A DNA stretch of 64,000 nt. Origin: Derxia lacustris. GTDB taxonomy: Bacteria > Pseudomonadota > Gammaproteobacteria > Burkholderiales > Burkholderiaceae_E. The DNA is taken from positions 362,195 to 426,194 of the forward strand of contig NZ_MUHU01000001.1 in NCBI RefSeq assembly GCF_002105195.1, given 5' to 3'. The notes under the pieces were generated by a model, which saw only the letters and a list, made by a program, of their open reading frames with translations, searched no databases and was not told the origin of the DNA. Below, one piece after another: positions 10,064-20,658 of this stretch (position 1 is its first letter; every line of letters starts with the position of its first letter). Position numbers and translations under genes: made by a program.

Positions 10064-11263
10064 ATGAACGCACCCGAGCCAATCAAGACTTCGCACGTCA
10101 TGAACACCTACGGACGCCTGCCGGTCACGTTTGCGCGTGGCGAAGGCGTCTGGCTCTGGGACGAACAAGGCCGCAAATATCTCGATGGCCTGGCCGGCAT
10201 CGCGGTCAACGGCCTTGGCCATGCCCATCCCAAGCTGGTGAAGGCGCTGACCGAGCAGATCGCGACCCTAATCCACACCTCCAATGTGTACGGCGTGCGC
10301 GGCCAGGAAGATCTGGCCGACATGATTTGCGCGCGCTCCGGCATGGAAGAGGTCTTCTTCTGCAACTCGGGCGCCGAGGCCAACGAGAACGCGATCAAGC
10401 TCGCGCGGTTTCATGGCTACAAGCACGGCCGCAACTTCATCAAGACCGTGGTGATGGAGCAGTCGTGGCACGGCCGCACCATCGCCACGCTGGCCGCGAC
10501 CGGCAGCGAGAAGGCGCGCAAGGGCTTCGAGCCGATGCAGGACGAGTGCTTCGTGCGCGTGCCGTACAACAACCTCGCCGCCATCGTCGAAGTGGCCGAG
10601 ACGAATCCCGAGATCAACAGCGTGCTGCTCGAAGTGCTCCAGGGCGAAGGCGGCATCAACGTCGCCGACGCGGAGTATCTGCAGGGTCTGCGCAAGCTCT
10701 GCGACGAACGCGGCTGGCTGCTCATCCTCGACGAAGTGCAATGCGGCGTCGGCCGCACCGGCGTGTGGTTCGGCTATCAGAACGCCGGCATCGAGCCCGA
10801 CGCGATCACGCTGGCCAAGGGCCTCGGCTCGGGCGTGCCGATCGGCGCACTGGCGGTGCGCGGTCCGGCGGCGAAGCTGTTCGGCCCGGGCAATCTCGGC
10901 ACCACCTTCGGCGGCAATCCGCTGGCGATGCGCGCCGGCGTCTGCACGCTCCAGACCATCGAGGAAGACGGCCTGATGGCGCATGCCAAGGCGCTTGGCG
11001 ATCACATCCGCGCCGGCTTTGCGCAAGCGCTTGCAGGTGTGGCGGGCGTGAACGACATCCGCGGCCTGGGCCTGATGATCGGCATCGAGCTCGACCGGCC
11101 CTGCGGCGCCATCGTGACGCGCGCGCTTGAGGCTGGCCTGCTGGTGAATGTGACGCGCGACCAAGTCGTGCGCCTGCTGCCGCCGCTCGTCATGACCACC
11201 GCCGAAGCCGACCTGCTGATCGCAGGACTCGCACCGATCATCAAGAACTTCCTGCTCGAATGA
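10064..11263 (+). CDS. argD: acetylornithine / succinyldiaminopimelate aminotransferase family (class III)
   Basis: PLP-dependent aminotransferase that makes N-acetylornithine in arginine synthesis and may also serve lysine/DAP synthesis. The 399-aa protein has 'FCNSGAEANENAIKLAR', 'SWHGRT', 'LILDEVQCGVGRTG' and the PLP lysine Lys252 in 'LAKGLGSGVPIGA', followed by 'TTFGGNPLA'. The ATG at 10064 is preferred to a TTG five codons upstream. The stop overlaps the argF start, so the two are translationally coupled. A hairpin with a T run lies immediately before the gene. Confidence 0.93.
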   Translation: MNAPEPIKTSHVMNTYGRLPVTFARGEGVWLWDEQGRKYLDGLAGIAVNGLGHAHPKLVKALTEQIATLIHTSNVYGVRGQEDLADMICARSGMEEVFFCNSGAEANENAIKLARFHGYKHGRNFIKTVVMEQSWHGRTIATLAATGSEKARKGFEPMQDECFVRVPYNNLAAIVEVAETNPEINSVLLEVLQGEGGINVADAEYLQGLRKLCDERGWLLILDEVQCGVGRTGVWFGYQNAGIEPDAITLAKGLGSGVPIGALAVRGPAAKLFGPGNLGTTFGGNPLAMRAGVCTLQTIEEDGLMAHAKALGDHIRAGFAQALAGVAGVNDIRGLGLMIGIELDRPCGAIVTRALEAGLLVNVTRDQVVRLLPPLVMTTAEADLLIAGLAPIIKNFLLE

Positions 11264-12183
11264 CCATGGCGATCAAGCACTACCTCCAGTTCAAGGATCT
11301 GAGCCGGGCCGAAACCGAGCATGTGTTCGAGCGCGCGAAGATCATCAAGCGCAAGTACAAGCAGTTCGAGACCTATTACCCGCTGGCCGACCGCACGCTG
11401 GTGATGATTTTCGAGAAGGCGAGCACGCGAACCCGCCTGAGCTTCGAGGCCGGCATGCATCAGCTGGGTGGCGCGGCCATCTACCTGAACACGCGCGACT
11501 CGCAGCTCGGGCGCGGCGAGCCGGTGGAAGACGCGGCCCAGGTCATCAGCCGCATGTGCGACCTGGTGATGATCCGCACCTTCGAGCAGTCGATCATCGA
11601 GCGCTTTGCGGCGCAGTCGCGAGTGCCGGTCATCAACGGGCTGACCAACGAGTTCCATCCCTGCCAGATCCTCGCGGACATCCTCACCTACGTGGAGCAC
11701 CGCGGCAGCATCCAGGGCAAGACGGTGGCGTGGATCGGCGATGCCAACAACATGTGCAACACCTGGCTCCAGGCCGCCGAAGTGCTCGACTTCAAGGTGA
11801 ACGTGAGCACGCCGCCCGGCTACCGCGTCGACGCGGCGGTGGCCGGCGTGACCGACGGTCGCCATTTCGAGGTGTTTGCCGATCCGGTCGACGCCTGTCG
11901 CGGCGCCGATCTGGTCACCACCGACGTGTGGACCTCGATGGGCTGGGAAGCCGAGAACGAAGCGCGCCTGAAGGCCTTCGCCGACTGGCAGGTGAACGGC
12001 AAGCTGATGTCGGCGGCCCATGCCGACGCGCTGTTCATGCACTGCCTGCCCGCGCATCGCGGCGAGGAAGTGAGCGCCGAAGTCATCGACGGGCCGCAGA
12101 GCGTGGTCTGGGACGAGGCGGAAAACCGCCTCCACGCCCAGAAGGCGCTGATGGAATATCTGCTGCTCGGTCACATCGATTGA
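11260..12183 (+). CDS. argF: ornithine carbamoyltransferase
   Basis: Condenses ornithine and carbamoyl phosphate to citrulline in arginine synthesis. The 307-aa protein has the carbamoyl-phosphate motif 'STRTR' at residues 55-59, 'EFHPCQILAD', 'WIGDANNMCNTW' and the ornithine-site 'HCLPAHRGEEV'. ATG codons occur at 11260 (overlapping the argD stop) and 11266, and either could be used. The coupled argD-argF order continues towards argG, with one lipoprotein gene between. Confidence 0.96.
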   Translation: MTMAIKHYLQFKDLSRAETEHVFERAKIIKRKYKQFETYYPLADRTLVMIFEKASTRTRLSFEAGMHQLGGAAIYLNTRDSQLGRGEPVEDAAQVISRMCDLVMIRTFEQSIIERFAAQSRVPVINGLTNEFHPCQILADILTYVEHRGSIQGKTVAWIGDANNMCNTWLQAAEVLDFKVNVSTPPGYRVDAAVAGVTDGRHFEVFADPVDACRGADLVTTDVWTSMGWEAENEARLKAFADWQVNGKLMSAAHADALFMHCLPAHRGEEVSAEVIDGPQSVVWDEAENRLHAQKALMEYLLLGHID

Positions 12184-12212
12184 GCCACGGACCGGCGTTG
12201 CCCTCTGCGGTC

Positions 12213-12920
12213 ATGCGTTCGCGCGTCGTCTTCACCGGGCTGTTCGCGCTGACGCTGGCGGGCTGCGCGGCGCCGAGCATTCCGGGCCACGGTGCGGCGC
12301 CTGCGCCGGCTGCACCGTCGGCGCCGACGCCGTCCGCCGCGCCGGCGCCCGTCGCCAGTCCGGCGCCGCCGGCAGCCGTCCCACCCCGGCCGGTAGCGCC
12401 AGCGCCGATCAACGGCGCCCAGCTCATCCGGCTCGACGATCTGCTCGGCCTCACGCGCGAGCTGCTCAATCTGGCGCCCGATGTCGCGCGCATTCGCTGG
12501 AACGCGAGCCAGGGCAAGCCGGCGACCGCCGGTGCCGATCTCGATGCCGCGCGCGGCGAGGCCGCCGCCCGGCTCGCCGCCAGCTACAACGCCGATCCCG
12601 AGCTGTTCCGCGACTACTTCCGCGCCCAGAGCGAAGCCAGCCGCTTCGTGCAGGGCGAGCTGTTCGCGCAATGGAAACGGGCCGGTGCGCCGCCGACCAT
12701 GACGCTCACGCGCAGCGAAGCCCAGGTGCAGGCCACGTCCGACAAGCTCACGCCGCGCCTGATGCGTGCGCTGGCCGATGCCGCGCCTGGCCTGCGCGCC
12801 GGCGGTGCGCGTGCCGCCGTGGCCGCCCATGCCAAGACCCGGCTGCCGACGCGTTCTGCGCTGTCCGACCCGACGCGCGCCATCGCGATCAAGCCGCTGC
12901 TCGACCGCGCAGCAGAATGA
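12213..12920 (+). CDS. lipoprotein with a gamma-type chorismate mutase-like (AroQ) domain
   Basis: A 235-aa exported protein with signal peptide and lipobox LTLAGC (Cys18), then a Pro/Ala-rich linker (about 19-66) and an all-helical domain resembling periplasmic AroQ-gamma chorismate mutase. The match is in the pattern 'LLNLAPDVARIRWN', 'LFRDYFRAQSEASRFVQGEL' and 'FAQWKRAG'. Arg82, Ser143 and Gln147 fit active-site positions of the AroQ fold. The expected lysine before the conserved Trp is Arg95, and I find no match for the second arginine, so activity is doubtful. The start at 12213 gives the signal peptide. It begins 29 bases after argF. The family call is from pattern memory only. Confidence 0.5.
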   Translation: MRSRVVFTGLFALTLAGCAAPSIPGHGAAPAPAAPSAPTPSAAPAPVASPAPPAAVPPRPVAPAPINGAQLIRLDDLLGLTRELLNLAPDVARIRWNASQGKPATAGADLDAARGEAAARLAASYNADPELFRDYFRAQSEASRFVQGELFAQWKRAGAPPTMTLTRSEAQVQATSDKLTPRLMRALADAAPGLRAGGARAAVAAHAKTRLPTRSALSDPTRAIAIKPLLDRAAE

Positions 12921-12995
12921 AAACGCTTGCAGCACCCTCCCGGCGTGCCGCCCGCCGACGACCGTCGGCCGGCGTCCGGCGCGCTGTCACCCCGG

Positions 12996-13004
12996 TGGCA
13001 TAAT
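12996..13004 (+). promoter_or_regulatory. argG: extended -10 element for argG
   Basis: TGGCATAAT fits an extended -10 (TGn followed by CATAAT). No -35 match is apparent. Transcription would start near 13011 and give a GC-rich leader of about 180 bases before argG. Confidence 0.4.
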
Positions 13005-13189
13005 CGCGCGCGCCGGAAACCGGCCGGCAATCGCCTGATCCCGTTCGCCACCCCGCAGCACGCCTGATGCAGCCCGCCTGCCCCGCCGCCCTCGGTGAAC
13101 GGTGACCTCCCCGGACCAGAATTCATGCACGGCGCCCCCGGACTCGGGGCCGGGCCCGCGCCGGCATTCACCCTCACACGGGATCATTG

Positions 13190-14617
<1,428 letters not shown>

Positions 14618-14659
14618 TCGCCTGAGCCGCAGCGCCGCGCAGGCGGCGCCGGCAACACA

Positions 14660-14685
14660 CCCGCCGTGCCCTTGAGGCCGGCGGG
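14660..14685. terminator. possible hairpin between convergent argG and the small membrane gene
   Basis: CCCGCCG (14660-14666) can pair with CGGCGGG (14679-14685). There is no real T tract, so it is only a weak terminator candidate. Confidence 0.25.
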
Positions 14686-14690
14686 CGTCG

Positions 14691-14888
14691 TCATTTCTTG
14701 GGCTTGCCTTCGGGCAGCGCAAACAGCACCAGCACCACCAGGAACACGCCGAGCGCGATCCAGCTGCAGATCAGCGCACCGTTCACGCCGATCAGCTCCT
14801 GCTGATGGCTCAGGAACATGAGCGCCAGCATTGCCGCCAGCGCTCCGCACAGCTTCTTCTCGCGCGCGCTCAAGTCCGACCAGGCCAT
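14691..14888 (-). CDS. small membrane protein of unknown function
   Basis: A 65-aa protein with two hydrophobic segments (about residues 13-27 and 38-58) and a basic C-terminus ending EGKPKK. No family is recognised. It ends just past the argG stop (convergent) and starts 45 bases after the murB stop on the same strand, so it may be the last gene of a murB transcript. Its clean two-helix pattern supports a real gene, but the ribosome-binding site is poor. Confidence 0.5.
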   Translation of the reverse strand: MAWSDLSAREKKLCGALAAMLALMFLSHQQELIGVNGALICSWIALGVFLVVLVLFALPEGKPKK

Positions 14889-14933
14889 TCCTGCATCCCC
14901 GTTTTCTTGTTGTGTCGATGGCCCGGCGGGCGC

Positions 14934-15944
14934 TCAGACGATCAGCGGCTCGGGTTCGAGCTCGACGCCGAAGCGCTCGCGCACCGCTGCGCGCACCGCC
15001 TCGCACAGCGCCAGCACCTCGGCACCGGTGGCATCGCCGCGATTGACCAGCACCAGCGCCTGGCGCTCGAACATGCCGGCACGCCCCAGATCGCGCCCCT
15101 TCCAACCCGCCTGCTCGATCAGCCAGCCGGCCGCGAGCTTGAACCGGCCATCGGCCTGCTCATGCCCGACGATGCCCGGATTTGCCGCGCGCAATGCGCC
15201 GAACAACGCCGCATCGACCACCGGATTCTTGAAGAAGCTGCCTGCGTTGCCCAGCCGGCGCCAGTCGGGAAGCTTGCGCTCACGCAGGCCGATCACCGCA
15301 GCGGCCACGTCACGCGGCGTGGGCTCGGCAACGCCGGCGCGCGCGATTTCCTCGGCCAGTTCACGGTAGCCAAGCCGCGCGGTCCAGCGCAGCGGCAGCC
15401 GCAGCACGATGGCGGTGATGACGTAACGCCCGGCCGCCTCATGCTTGAAGACCGAATCGCGGTAGCCGAAGCGGCAGTCGGCGCGGCTGAATTCGCGCCG
15501 CTCGCCGCTGCGCAGGTCGAGCGCCTCGAGTCGCTCGAACACCGCCTCCAGCTCGACGCCGTAGGCACCGATGTTCTGGATCGGTGCCGCGCCGCAGCGG
15601 CCCGGAATCAGGCTGAGGTTTTCGAGTCCGCCCCAGCCCTGGTCGAGCGTCCAGGCCACGGCATCGGCCCAGATTTCGCCGGCGCCGAGCCGCACGAAGC
15701 GGTGTGCGCCGTCGTCGCCGAGCAGTTCGCGGCCCGGCAGCAGCGGCCGCAGCACCAGCGCATCGACATCGCGGGCGAGCACCAGATTGCTGCCGCCGCC
15801 GAGCACGAAGACCGGATCGGCGCCGGCCAGCGCGAGCGCAGCGCGCAATTCGGCGAGCGTCGCGACCTCGGCATAACGGCTGGCGCGGGCGGAAAGTTGA
15901 AGGGTGTTGAAAGGTCGAAGATCGACGTTCTTGAGCACTTGCAT
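14934..15944 (-). CDS. murB: UDP-N-acetylenolpyruvoylglucosamine reductase
   Basis: FAD- and NADPH-dependent reduction of UDP-GlcNAc-enolpyruvate to UDP-MurNAc, in cytoplasmic peptidoglycan precursor synthesis. The 336-aa type I MurB has 'NTLQLSARA' at the N-terminus, the FAD motif 'VLGGGSNLVL', 'IPGRCGAAPIQNIGAYGVE', 'CRFGYRDSVFK' and 'GNAGSFFKNPVV' with its catalytic Ser. It diverges from yajQ. Confidence 0.94.
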   Translation of the reverse strand: MQVLKNVDLRPFNTLQLSARASRYAEVATLAELRAALALAGADPVFVLGGGSNLVLARDVDALVLRPLLPGRELLGDDGAHRFVRLGAGEIWADAVAWTLDQGWGGLENLSLIPGRCGAAPIQNIGAYGVELEAVFERLEALDLRSGERREFSRADCRFGYRDSVFKHEAAGRYVITAIVLRLPLRWTARLGYRELAEEIARAGVAEPTPRDVAAAVIGLRERKLPDWRRLGNAGSFFKNPVVDAALFGALRAANPGIVGHEQADGRFKLAAGWLIEQAGWKGRDLGRAGMFERQALVLVNRGDATGAEVLALCEAVRAAVRERFGVELEPEPLIV

Positions 15945-15972
15945 CCGGCCGATTGTAGGCGAGGGGCTGGCA

Positions 15973-15978
15973 TAGAAT
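15973..15978 (+). promoter_or_regulatory. yajQ: candidate -10 element for yajQ
   Basis: TAGAAT lies 34 bases upstream of the yajQ start codon in the 67-bp divergent gap with murB. No good -35 is seen. Confidence 0.4.
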
Positions 15979-16011
15979 CGCCCGCTCCCTTAGACAGAAA
16001 AGCCCCAATCC

Positions 16012-16497
16012 ATGCCTTCGTTCGACATCGTTTCCGAAGCCGACATGGTCGAACTGCGCAATGCGCTCGACCAGACCAACAAGGAAATCGGCACCCGCTT
16101 CGACTTCAAGGGTTCGAGCGCCAATGTCGAGCAGAAGGACAAGGAGCTGACGGCCTGGGCCGACAGCGACTTCCAGCTCGAACAGGTGCGCGCCGTGCTC
16201 ACCGCCAAGCTCGCCAAGCGCAATGTCGATGTGCGCTTCCTCGACATCGGCAAGGTCGAGAAGATCTCGGGCGACAAGGCCAAGCAGGTCATCAAGATCA
16301 AGCAGGGCATCGAGAGCGATCTGGCCAAGAAGATCGTCAAGCACATCAAGGACAGCAAGCTCAAGGTGCAGGCCAGCATCCAGGGCGATGCGGTGCGCGT
16401 GACGGGCGCCAAGCGCGACGACTTGCAGGCCGCCATCGCGCTGCTGAAGAAGGACATCACCGAGCAGCCGCTCGCGTTCAACAACTTCCGCGACTGA
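16012..16497 (+). CDS. yajQ: YajQ family nucleotide-binding protein
   Basis: A 161-aa protein of the YajQ family. Members bind cyclic di-GMP or RNA and, in Xanthomonas, act with a transcription factor. The N-terminus '[21 protein letters not shown]', then '[11 protein letters not shown]' and the C-terminal 'AFNNFRD', are characteristic. No enzymatic motif is visible. A small gene follows 13 bases later. Confidence 0.95.
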   Translation: MPSFDIVSEADMVELRNALDQTNKEIGTRFDFKGSSANVEQKDKELTAWADSDFQLEQVRAVLTAKLAKRNVDVRFLDIGKVEKISGDKAKQVIKIKQGIESDLAKKIVKHIKDSKLKVQASIQGDAVRVTGAKRDDLQAAIALLKKDITEQPLAFNNFRD

Positions 16498-16510
16498 TCG
16501 AGCCACCGCG

Positions 16511-16858
16511 GTGCCGTCCTATCGCCGTGCGCTGCAGGGCACCCGCACCGTGGTGCTGCGCGACCTGCTGGGCAAGACGCCGCTGTCGGCGCTGGAGCTG
16601 ATGCAGCCGCGCCTGGTCGAGCAGATCGCGCTGCTCTGGGGCCATCCGGAGATGGGCCGTTTCTTCGAGCTGCTGACTTACGCGAGCGAGTCGGCGCAGC
16701 CGCTCGGCAAGCTGGAGATGGAGGAGATCGCCTTCCTTCAGGCCTTGCACCTGAAGATGCTGCGGCTCGGCATGGTGGCGGCACTGCCGCCGGCCGGACC
16801 GCCGCGCTTCGACGCGACGGTCACGCTGCCGTCGCTCAGGCCGCGCCGCGCCCGCTGA
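16511..16858 (+). CDS. hypothetical protein downstream of yajQ
   Basis: A 115-aa protein with a GTG start 13 bases after yajQ. It has no signal peptide or membrane helix. The middle is helical ('[20 protein letters not shown]') and the C-terminus is basic. I do not recognise it. Its last 23 bases overlap the 3' end of convergent folE2, and there is no clear Shine-Dalgarno. The frame is open and close to yajQ, but it could be non-coding. Confidence 0.4.
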   Translation: MPSYRRALQGTRTVVLRDLLGKTPLSALELMQPRLVEQIALLWGHPEMGRFFELLTYASESAQPLGKLEMEEIAFLQALHLKMLRLGMVAALPPAGPPRFDATVTLPSLRPRRAR

Positions 16859-17654
16859 TCTGGGCGTAGGCCGAGTGGTTGTGGATCGACTCGAAGTTCT
16901 CCACTTCCACGGTGAAGGCGCCGACGCGCTCGTCCTGTTGCAGCCGGCTCACCACGTCGCGGATCAGGTCCTCGACGAACTTGGGGTTGTCGTAGGCGTT
17001 CTCGGTGACGTGCTTTTCGTCCATGCGCTTGAGCAGGCCGTAAAGCTCGGCCGAGGCTGAATCCTCGGCCACACGCGCGATGGCTTCGAGCGCAAACGGC
17101 TTGGCCAACTCGACCTCGATGGTGACGTGCGAGCGCTGGTTGTGCGCGCCGTATTCCGAGATTTCCTTGGAGCAGGGGCACAGGCTCGTGACCGGCACGA
17201 CCATCTTGACCCAGACCGATTCGCCGGCCGGGCTGCGCTCGGCGCGCAACGTCACCACATAGTCGAGCAGGCTGCTCACGCCCGACACCGGCGCCGTCTT
17301 GCGGATGAAGTACGGAAAGGTCAGCGCGATTTCGCCAGCCTCGGCTTCAAGCTTGGCGAGCATGGTGGCGAGCACGCCGGGCAGCGCCTCGGCCGACCAG
17401 CCGGCCTTCTGCTCCTCGAGCAGCGCGACGAAGCGCGACATGTGCGTGCCCTTCTGCTCGGCCGGCAGCGCCACGTTCATGGCGAATTCGGCCACCGAAG
17501 GCTGATCGCCGGCCGAAGTGGCGACGAGGATGGGATAGCGCACACCCTTGATGCCGACCTTCTGGATCGGCACGCGGCGCGCGTCGTGGCTGGCCTGGAC
17601 GTCGGGGATCACGATGCTCTGCGGAATCGCGGCGAAGGAGTCGCGCGTGTTCAT
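16836..17654 (-). CDS. folE2: GTP cyclohydrolase FolE2 (type IB)
   Basis: Converts GTP to 7,8-dihydroneopterin triphosphate, the first step of folate synthesis. The 272-aa protein has the FolE2 motifs '[10 protein letters not shown]', 'KGTHMSRF', and '[19 protein letters not shown]' with the metal/catalytic Cys. AGGAGA precedes the ATG at a good distance. FolE2 can use metals other than zinc and is often controlled by zinc status. I see no Zur-like box, but a 16-bp dyad lies upstream. Confidence 0.94.
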   Translation of the reverse strand: MNTRDSFAAIPQSIVIPDVQASHDARRVPIQKVGIKGVRYPILVATSAGDQPSVAEFAMNVALPAEQKGTHMSRFVALLEEQKAGWSAEALPGVLATMLAKLEAEAGEIALTFPYFIRKTAPVSGVSSLLDYVVTLRAERSPAGESVWVKMVVPVTSLCPCSKEISEYGAHNQRSHVTIEVELAKPFALEAIARVAEDSASAELYGLLKRMDEKHVTENAYDNPKFVEDLIRDVVSRLQQDERVGAFTVEVENFESIHNHSAYAQISGRGAA

Positions 17655-17700
17655 TGAAATTTCTCCTGCTGCCCGGAACGCCGGGGCGGGCCAAACGGCG

Positions 17701-17706
17701 ATTATG
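17701..17706 (-). promoter_or_regulatory. folE2: candidate -10 element for folE2
   Basis: On the minus strand this reads CATAAT, 47 bases before the folE2 start. TTGACG occurs just upstream but too close to serve as its -35. Confidence 0.35.
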
Positions 17707-17750
17707 CCGTCAAGCCCCGCAGGGTCTGACCGATGCCTTACGGCTCAGTT

Positions 17751-17766
17751 CGCATACGGGTATGCG
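17751..17766. promoter_or_regulatory. 16-bp inverted repeat between dxs and folE2
   Basis: CGCATAC-GG-GTATGCG is a perfect 7+2+7 dyad about 45-60 bases upstream of the predicted folE2 -10. The two-base gap is too short for an RNA hairpin loop, which favours a DNA-binding site. Confidence 0.35.
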
Positions 17767-17811
17767 CAGCGGCGCGGCGGTGTTTCGAGGCGTAGCCGCG
17801 CCCGGTCCGCC

Positions 17812-19722
17812 TCAGACCGAGCCGGCCACGCGCGCCAACCGCACGCGGGTACCGAAGCGTTCGCGCACCGAACGCGCGATGCCGGCCGCATCGAGGCCGC
17901 AGCCAGCCAGCAGCGCGGCCTGCTCACCGTGGTCGATGAAGCGGTCAGGCAGGCCCAGCTGCAATACCGGCCGGACGATGCCGAGCGCCGCGAGCGCCTC
18001 GGTGATGGCGCTGCCCGCGCCACCCATGATCGCGCCCTCCTCCACCGTCACGATGGCGTCGTGCGACTCGGCCAGCTCGCGCACCAGCGCCACGTCGAGC
18101 GGCTTGACGAAGCGCATGTTGGCGACCGTCGCGTCGAGCTGTTCGGCGGCGCCGAGCGCCGGCGCAACCATCGAGCCGAAGGCCAGGATCGCGATGCGCT
18201 CGCCGGCCGCCGCGGTGGATTGCCGGCGCACTTCGCCGCGCCCGAGCGCGATCGGCTCCAGCCCGGCGTCGACCGCCACGCCCGTGCCCGAGCCGCGCGG
18301 ATAGCGCACCGCCGCCGGACCGGCGTAGTCGTAGGCCGTCGTGAGCATGCGGCGGCATTCGGCTTCGTCGGCCGGCGCCATCACCACCATGTTGGGGATG
18401 CAGCGCAGGAAGGCGTAGTCGTAATTGCCGGCGTGGGTCGCGCCGTCGGCACCGACGAGGCCGGCGCGGTCGATCGCGAAGGTGACGTCGAGGTTCTGCA
18501 ACGCCACGTCGTGGATCAACTGGTCGTAGGCGCGTTGCAAAAAGGTGCTGTAGATCGCCACGACCGGCTTGGCGCCCTCGCAGGCGATGCCGGCCGCGAA
18601 CGTGACGGCATGCTGCTCGGCGATGCCCACGTCGAAATAGCGCTGCGGAAACTGCTGCTCGAACTTGACCAGGCCGGAGCCTTCGCGCATCGCCGGCGTG
18701 ATGCCGACCAGACGCTCGTCCTTGGCCGCCATGTCGCAGATCCAGTCGCCGAACACTTGCGTGTAGGTCGGCTTGCTCGGCAGCGAGGTCTTCACGATGC
18801 CGCGCACCGGGTCGAACTTGCCCGGGCCGTGATACAGGATCGGATCGGCCTCGGCGAGCTTGTAGCCGGCGCCCTTGCGCGTGACCACATGCAGGAACTG
18901 CGGCCCGCTGCGCTCGCGCAGGTTGGCCAGCGTGCTCACCAGCGTGTCGATGTCGTGGCCGTCGATCGGCCCCAGATAGTTGAAGCCGAACTCTTCAAAG
19001 ATGGTGCCCGGCCCGAGCATGCCCTTGGCGTGCTCCTCGAACTTGCGCGCGAATTCGCGCAGCGGCGGCACCGGGTCGAGCATCTTCTGGCCCACGCGGC
19101 GCGCGGTGGCGTAGAAGCGCCCGCTCATCAGCTTGGTGAGATGGCGGTGTAGCGCGCCCACCGGCGGCGAGATCGACATCTCGTTGTCGTTGAGGATGAC
19201 GATGAGATTGGTGTCGCGCATGACGCCGGCGTTGTTCAGCGCCTCGAAGGCCATGCCGGCCGACATCGAGCCGTCGCCGATCACCGCGATGTGCTGGCGC
19301 CGGGCGTGGCCCTGATTGCGCGAGGCGACCGCCATGCCCAGCGCCGCGCTGATCGAGGTGCTGCTGTGCGCGGTGCCGAACACGTCGTACTCGCTCTCGC
19401 AGCGGCGCGGAAAACCCGAGATGCCGTCGGCCTGACGCAGCCGGTCCATCGCGTCGCGCCGGCCGGTGAGGATCTTGTGCGGATAGCTCTGATGGCCCAC
19501 GTCCCAGACGATGCGGTCGTCCGGCGTGTTGAAGGCGTAGTGCAGCGCAATGGTCAGCTCGACCGTGCCGAGGTTGGACGACAGATGGCCGCCGGTGCGC
19601 GAGACCGAATGCAGCACGAACTCGCGCAGCTCGTCGGCGAGCTGGGGCAGGCGTTCGCGCGGCAGCCGACGCAGGTCGGCCGGCGAGTCGATCGTCGAGA
19701 GAAGCTGGTACGGGTCGGACAT
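17812..19722 (-). CDS. dxs: 1-deoxy-D-xylulose-5-phosphate synthase
   Basis: Thiamine-diphosphate enzyme that joins pyruvate and glyceraldehyde 3-phosphate in the first step of the MEP isoprenoid pathway. The 636-aa protein has '[18 protein letters not shown]', the ThDP motif '[18 protein letters not shown]' from residue 149, '[12 protein letters not shown]', and in the second half '[16 protein letters not shown]' and '[13 protein letters not shown]'. It starts 24 bases after ispA on the same strand, in the xseB-ispA-dxs operon. Confidence 0.96.
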   Translation of the reverse strand: MSDPYQLLSTIDSPADLRRLPRERLPQLADELREFVLHSVSRTGGHLSSNLGTVELTIALHYAFNTPDDRIVWDVGHQSYPHKILTGRRDAMDRLRQADGISGFPRRCESEYDVFGTAHSSTSISAALGMAVASRNQGHARRQHIAVIGDGSMSAGMAFEALNNAGVMRDTNLIVILNDNEMSISPPVGALHRHLTKLMSGRFYATARRVGQKMLDPVPPLREFARKFEEHAKGMLGPGTIFEEFGFNYLGPIDGHDIDTLVSTLANLRERSGPQFLHVVTRKGAGYKLAEADPILYHGPGKFDPVRGIVKTSLPSKPTYTQVFGDWICDMAAKDERLVGITPAMREGSGLVKFEQQFPQRYFDVGIAEQHAVTFAAGIACEGAKPVVAIYSTFLQRAYDQLIHDVALQNLDVTFAIDRAGLVGADGATHAGNYDYAFLRCIPNMVVMAPADEAECRRMLTTAYDYAGPAAVRYPRGSGTGVAVDAGLEPIALGRGEVRRQSTAAAGERIAILAFGSMVAPALGAAEQLDATVANMRFVKPLDVALVRELAESHDAIVTVEEGAIMGGAGSAITEALAALGIVRPVLQLGLPDRFIDHGEQAALLAGCGLDAAGIARSVRERFGTRVRLARVAGSV

Positions 19723-19746
19723 GGCTGGGAACCCCGGTGCCGGCGG

Positions 19747-20658
19747 TCAGTGCGACCGGCGGACGATGTAATCGGCAATCTGCGCAAGCCGCAGCGTGGC
19801 GCCGTCGATGCGGGCGAGCGCGGCGTGGGCGTCGGCACGCAAGCGCTCTGCCAGCAGCTTGGCATCGGACAGGCCGAGCAGCGAGACATAGGTGGGCTTG
19901 TCGGCGGCGGCGTCCTTGCCGGCGGTCTTGCCGAGCGTGGCGGTATCGGCTTCGGCGTCGAGGATGTCGTCGACGACCTGGAACGCGAGACCGACGGCGG
20001 CGGCGTAGGCGTCGAGCGCGTCGATGGCGCGGGAATCGGCCGCGCCCGCTTGCGCGCCGAGCAGCACGCTCGCGCGCAGCAGCGCGCCGGTCTTGAGCCG
20101 GTGCATGGTTTCGAGTTCGGCGCGCGACAGCCTCAGGCCGACGCTCGCCAGATCGATGGCCTGCCCGCCCGCCATGCCGCGCGAGCCGGCGGCCCGCGCC
20201 AGCAGCGCGCACAGCTGGGCGGCGCGCGGCGTGTCGGCGCCGGCCAGCACCTCGAACGCGAGGCTTTGCAGCGCATCGCCGACCAGCAGCGCATTGGCCT
20301 GACCGAAGGCGGCATGCACCGTCGGCTTGCCGCGCCGCAGCAGGTCGTTGTCCATCTCGGGCATGTCGTCATGCACCAGCGAATAGGCGTGGATCAGCTC
20401 GACCGCGACGGCGGCCGCCTCGACCGTGGCCAGCGGCGCCGCGAACGCGAGGCCGGCGGCATGCGCGAGCAGCGGACGCACGCGCTTGCCGCCGTCGAGC
20501 ACGCCATGCCGCATCGCAGCATGCAATTGCGCCGGCGCTTCGTCGGCCGGCGGCAGCGCGCGGTCGAGCGCCAGCTCGGTGCGCGCGGCGATGGCGGCAA
20601 TCCAGTCCTCGAAGGACAGGTCCGCGCCGCCGTCCGTCAGTCCGGCCTGCTCGGTCAT
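19747..20658 (-). CDS. ispA: polyprenyl synthetase (farnesyl diphosphate synthase)
   Basis: Condenses IPP with DMAPP and GPP to make farnesyl diphosphate. The 303-aa protein has the first Asp-rich motif 'DDMPEMD' at residues 97-103 and the second, 'DDILD', at 230-234, plus 'GGKRVRP' and 'GQAIDL'. I chose the ATG at 20658 rather than the longer open frame because it overlaps the xseB stop by four bases (ATGA), which implies coupling. Chain length is inferred from the operon and family. Confidence 0.94.
   Translation of the reverse strand: MTEQAGLTDGGADLSFEDWIAAIAARTELALDRALPPADEAPAQLHAAMRHGVLDGGKRVRPLLAHAAGLAFAAPLATVEAAAVAVELIHAYSLVHDDMPEMDNDLLRRGKPTVHAAFGQANALLVGDALQSLAFEVLAGADTPRAAQLCALLARAAGSRGMAGGQAIDLASVGLRLSRAELETMHRLKTGALLRASVLLGAQAGAADSRAIDALDAYAAAVGLAFQVVDDILDAEADTATLGKTAGKDAAADKPTYVSLLGLSDAKLLAERLRADAHAALARIDGATLRLAQIADYIVRRSH

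Noticed and set aside
10014..10067. Arginine attenuation leader peptide before argD
   Set aside because: The 17-codon frame has no ribosome-binding site and no run of arginine codons. Its ATG overlaps the predicted -10, upstream of the likely transcription start.
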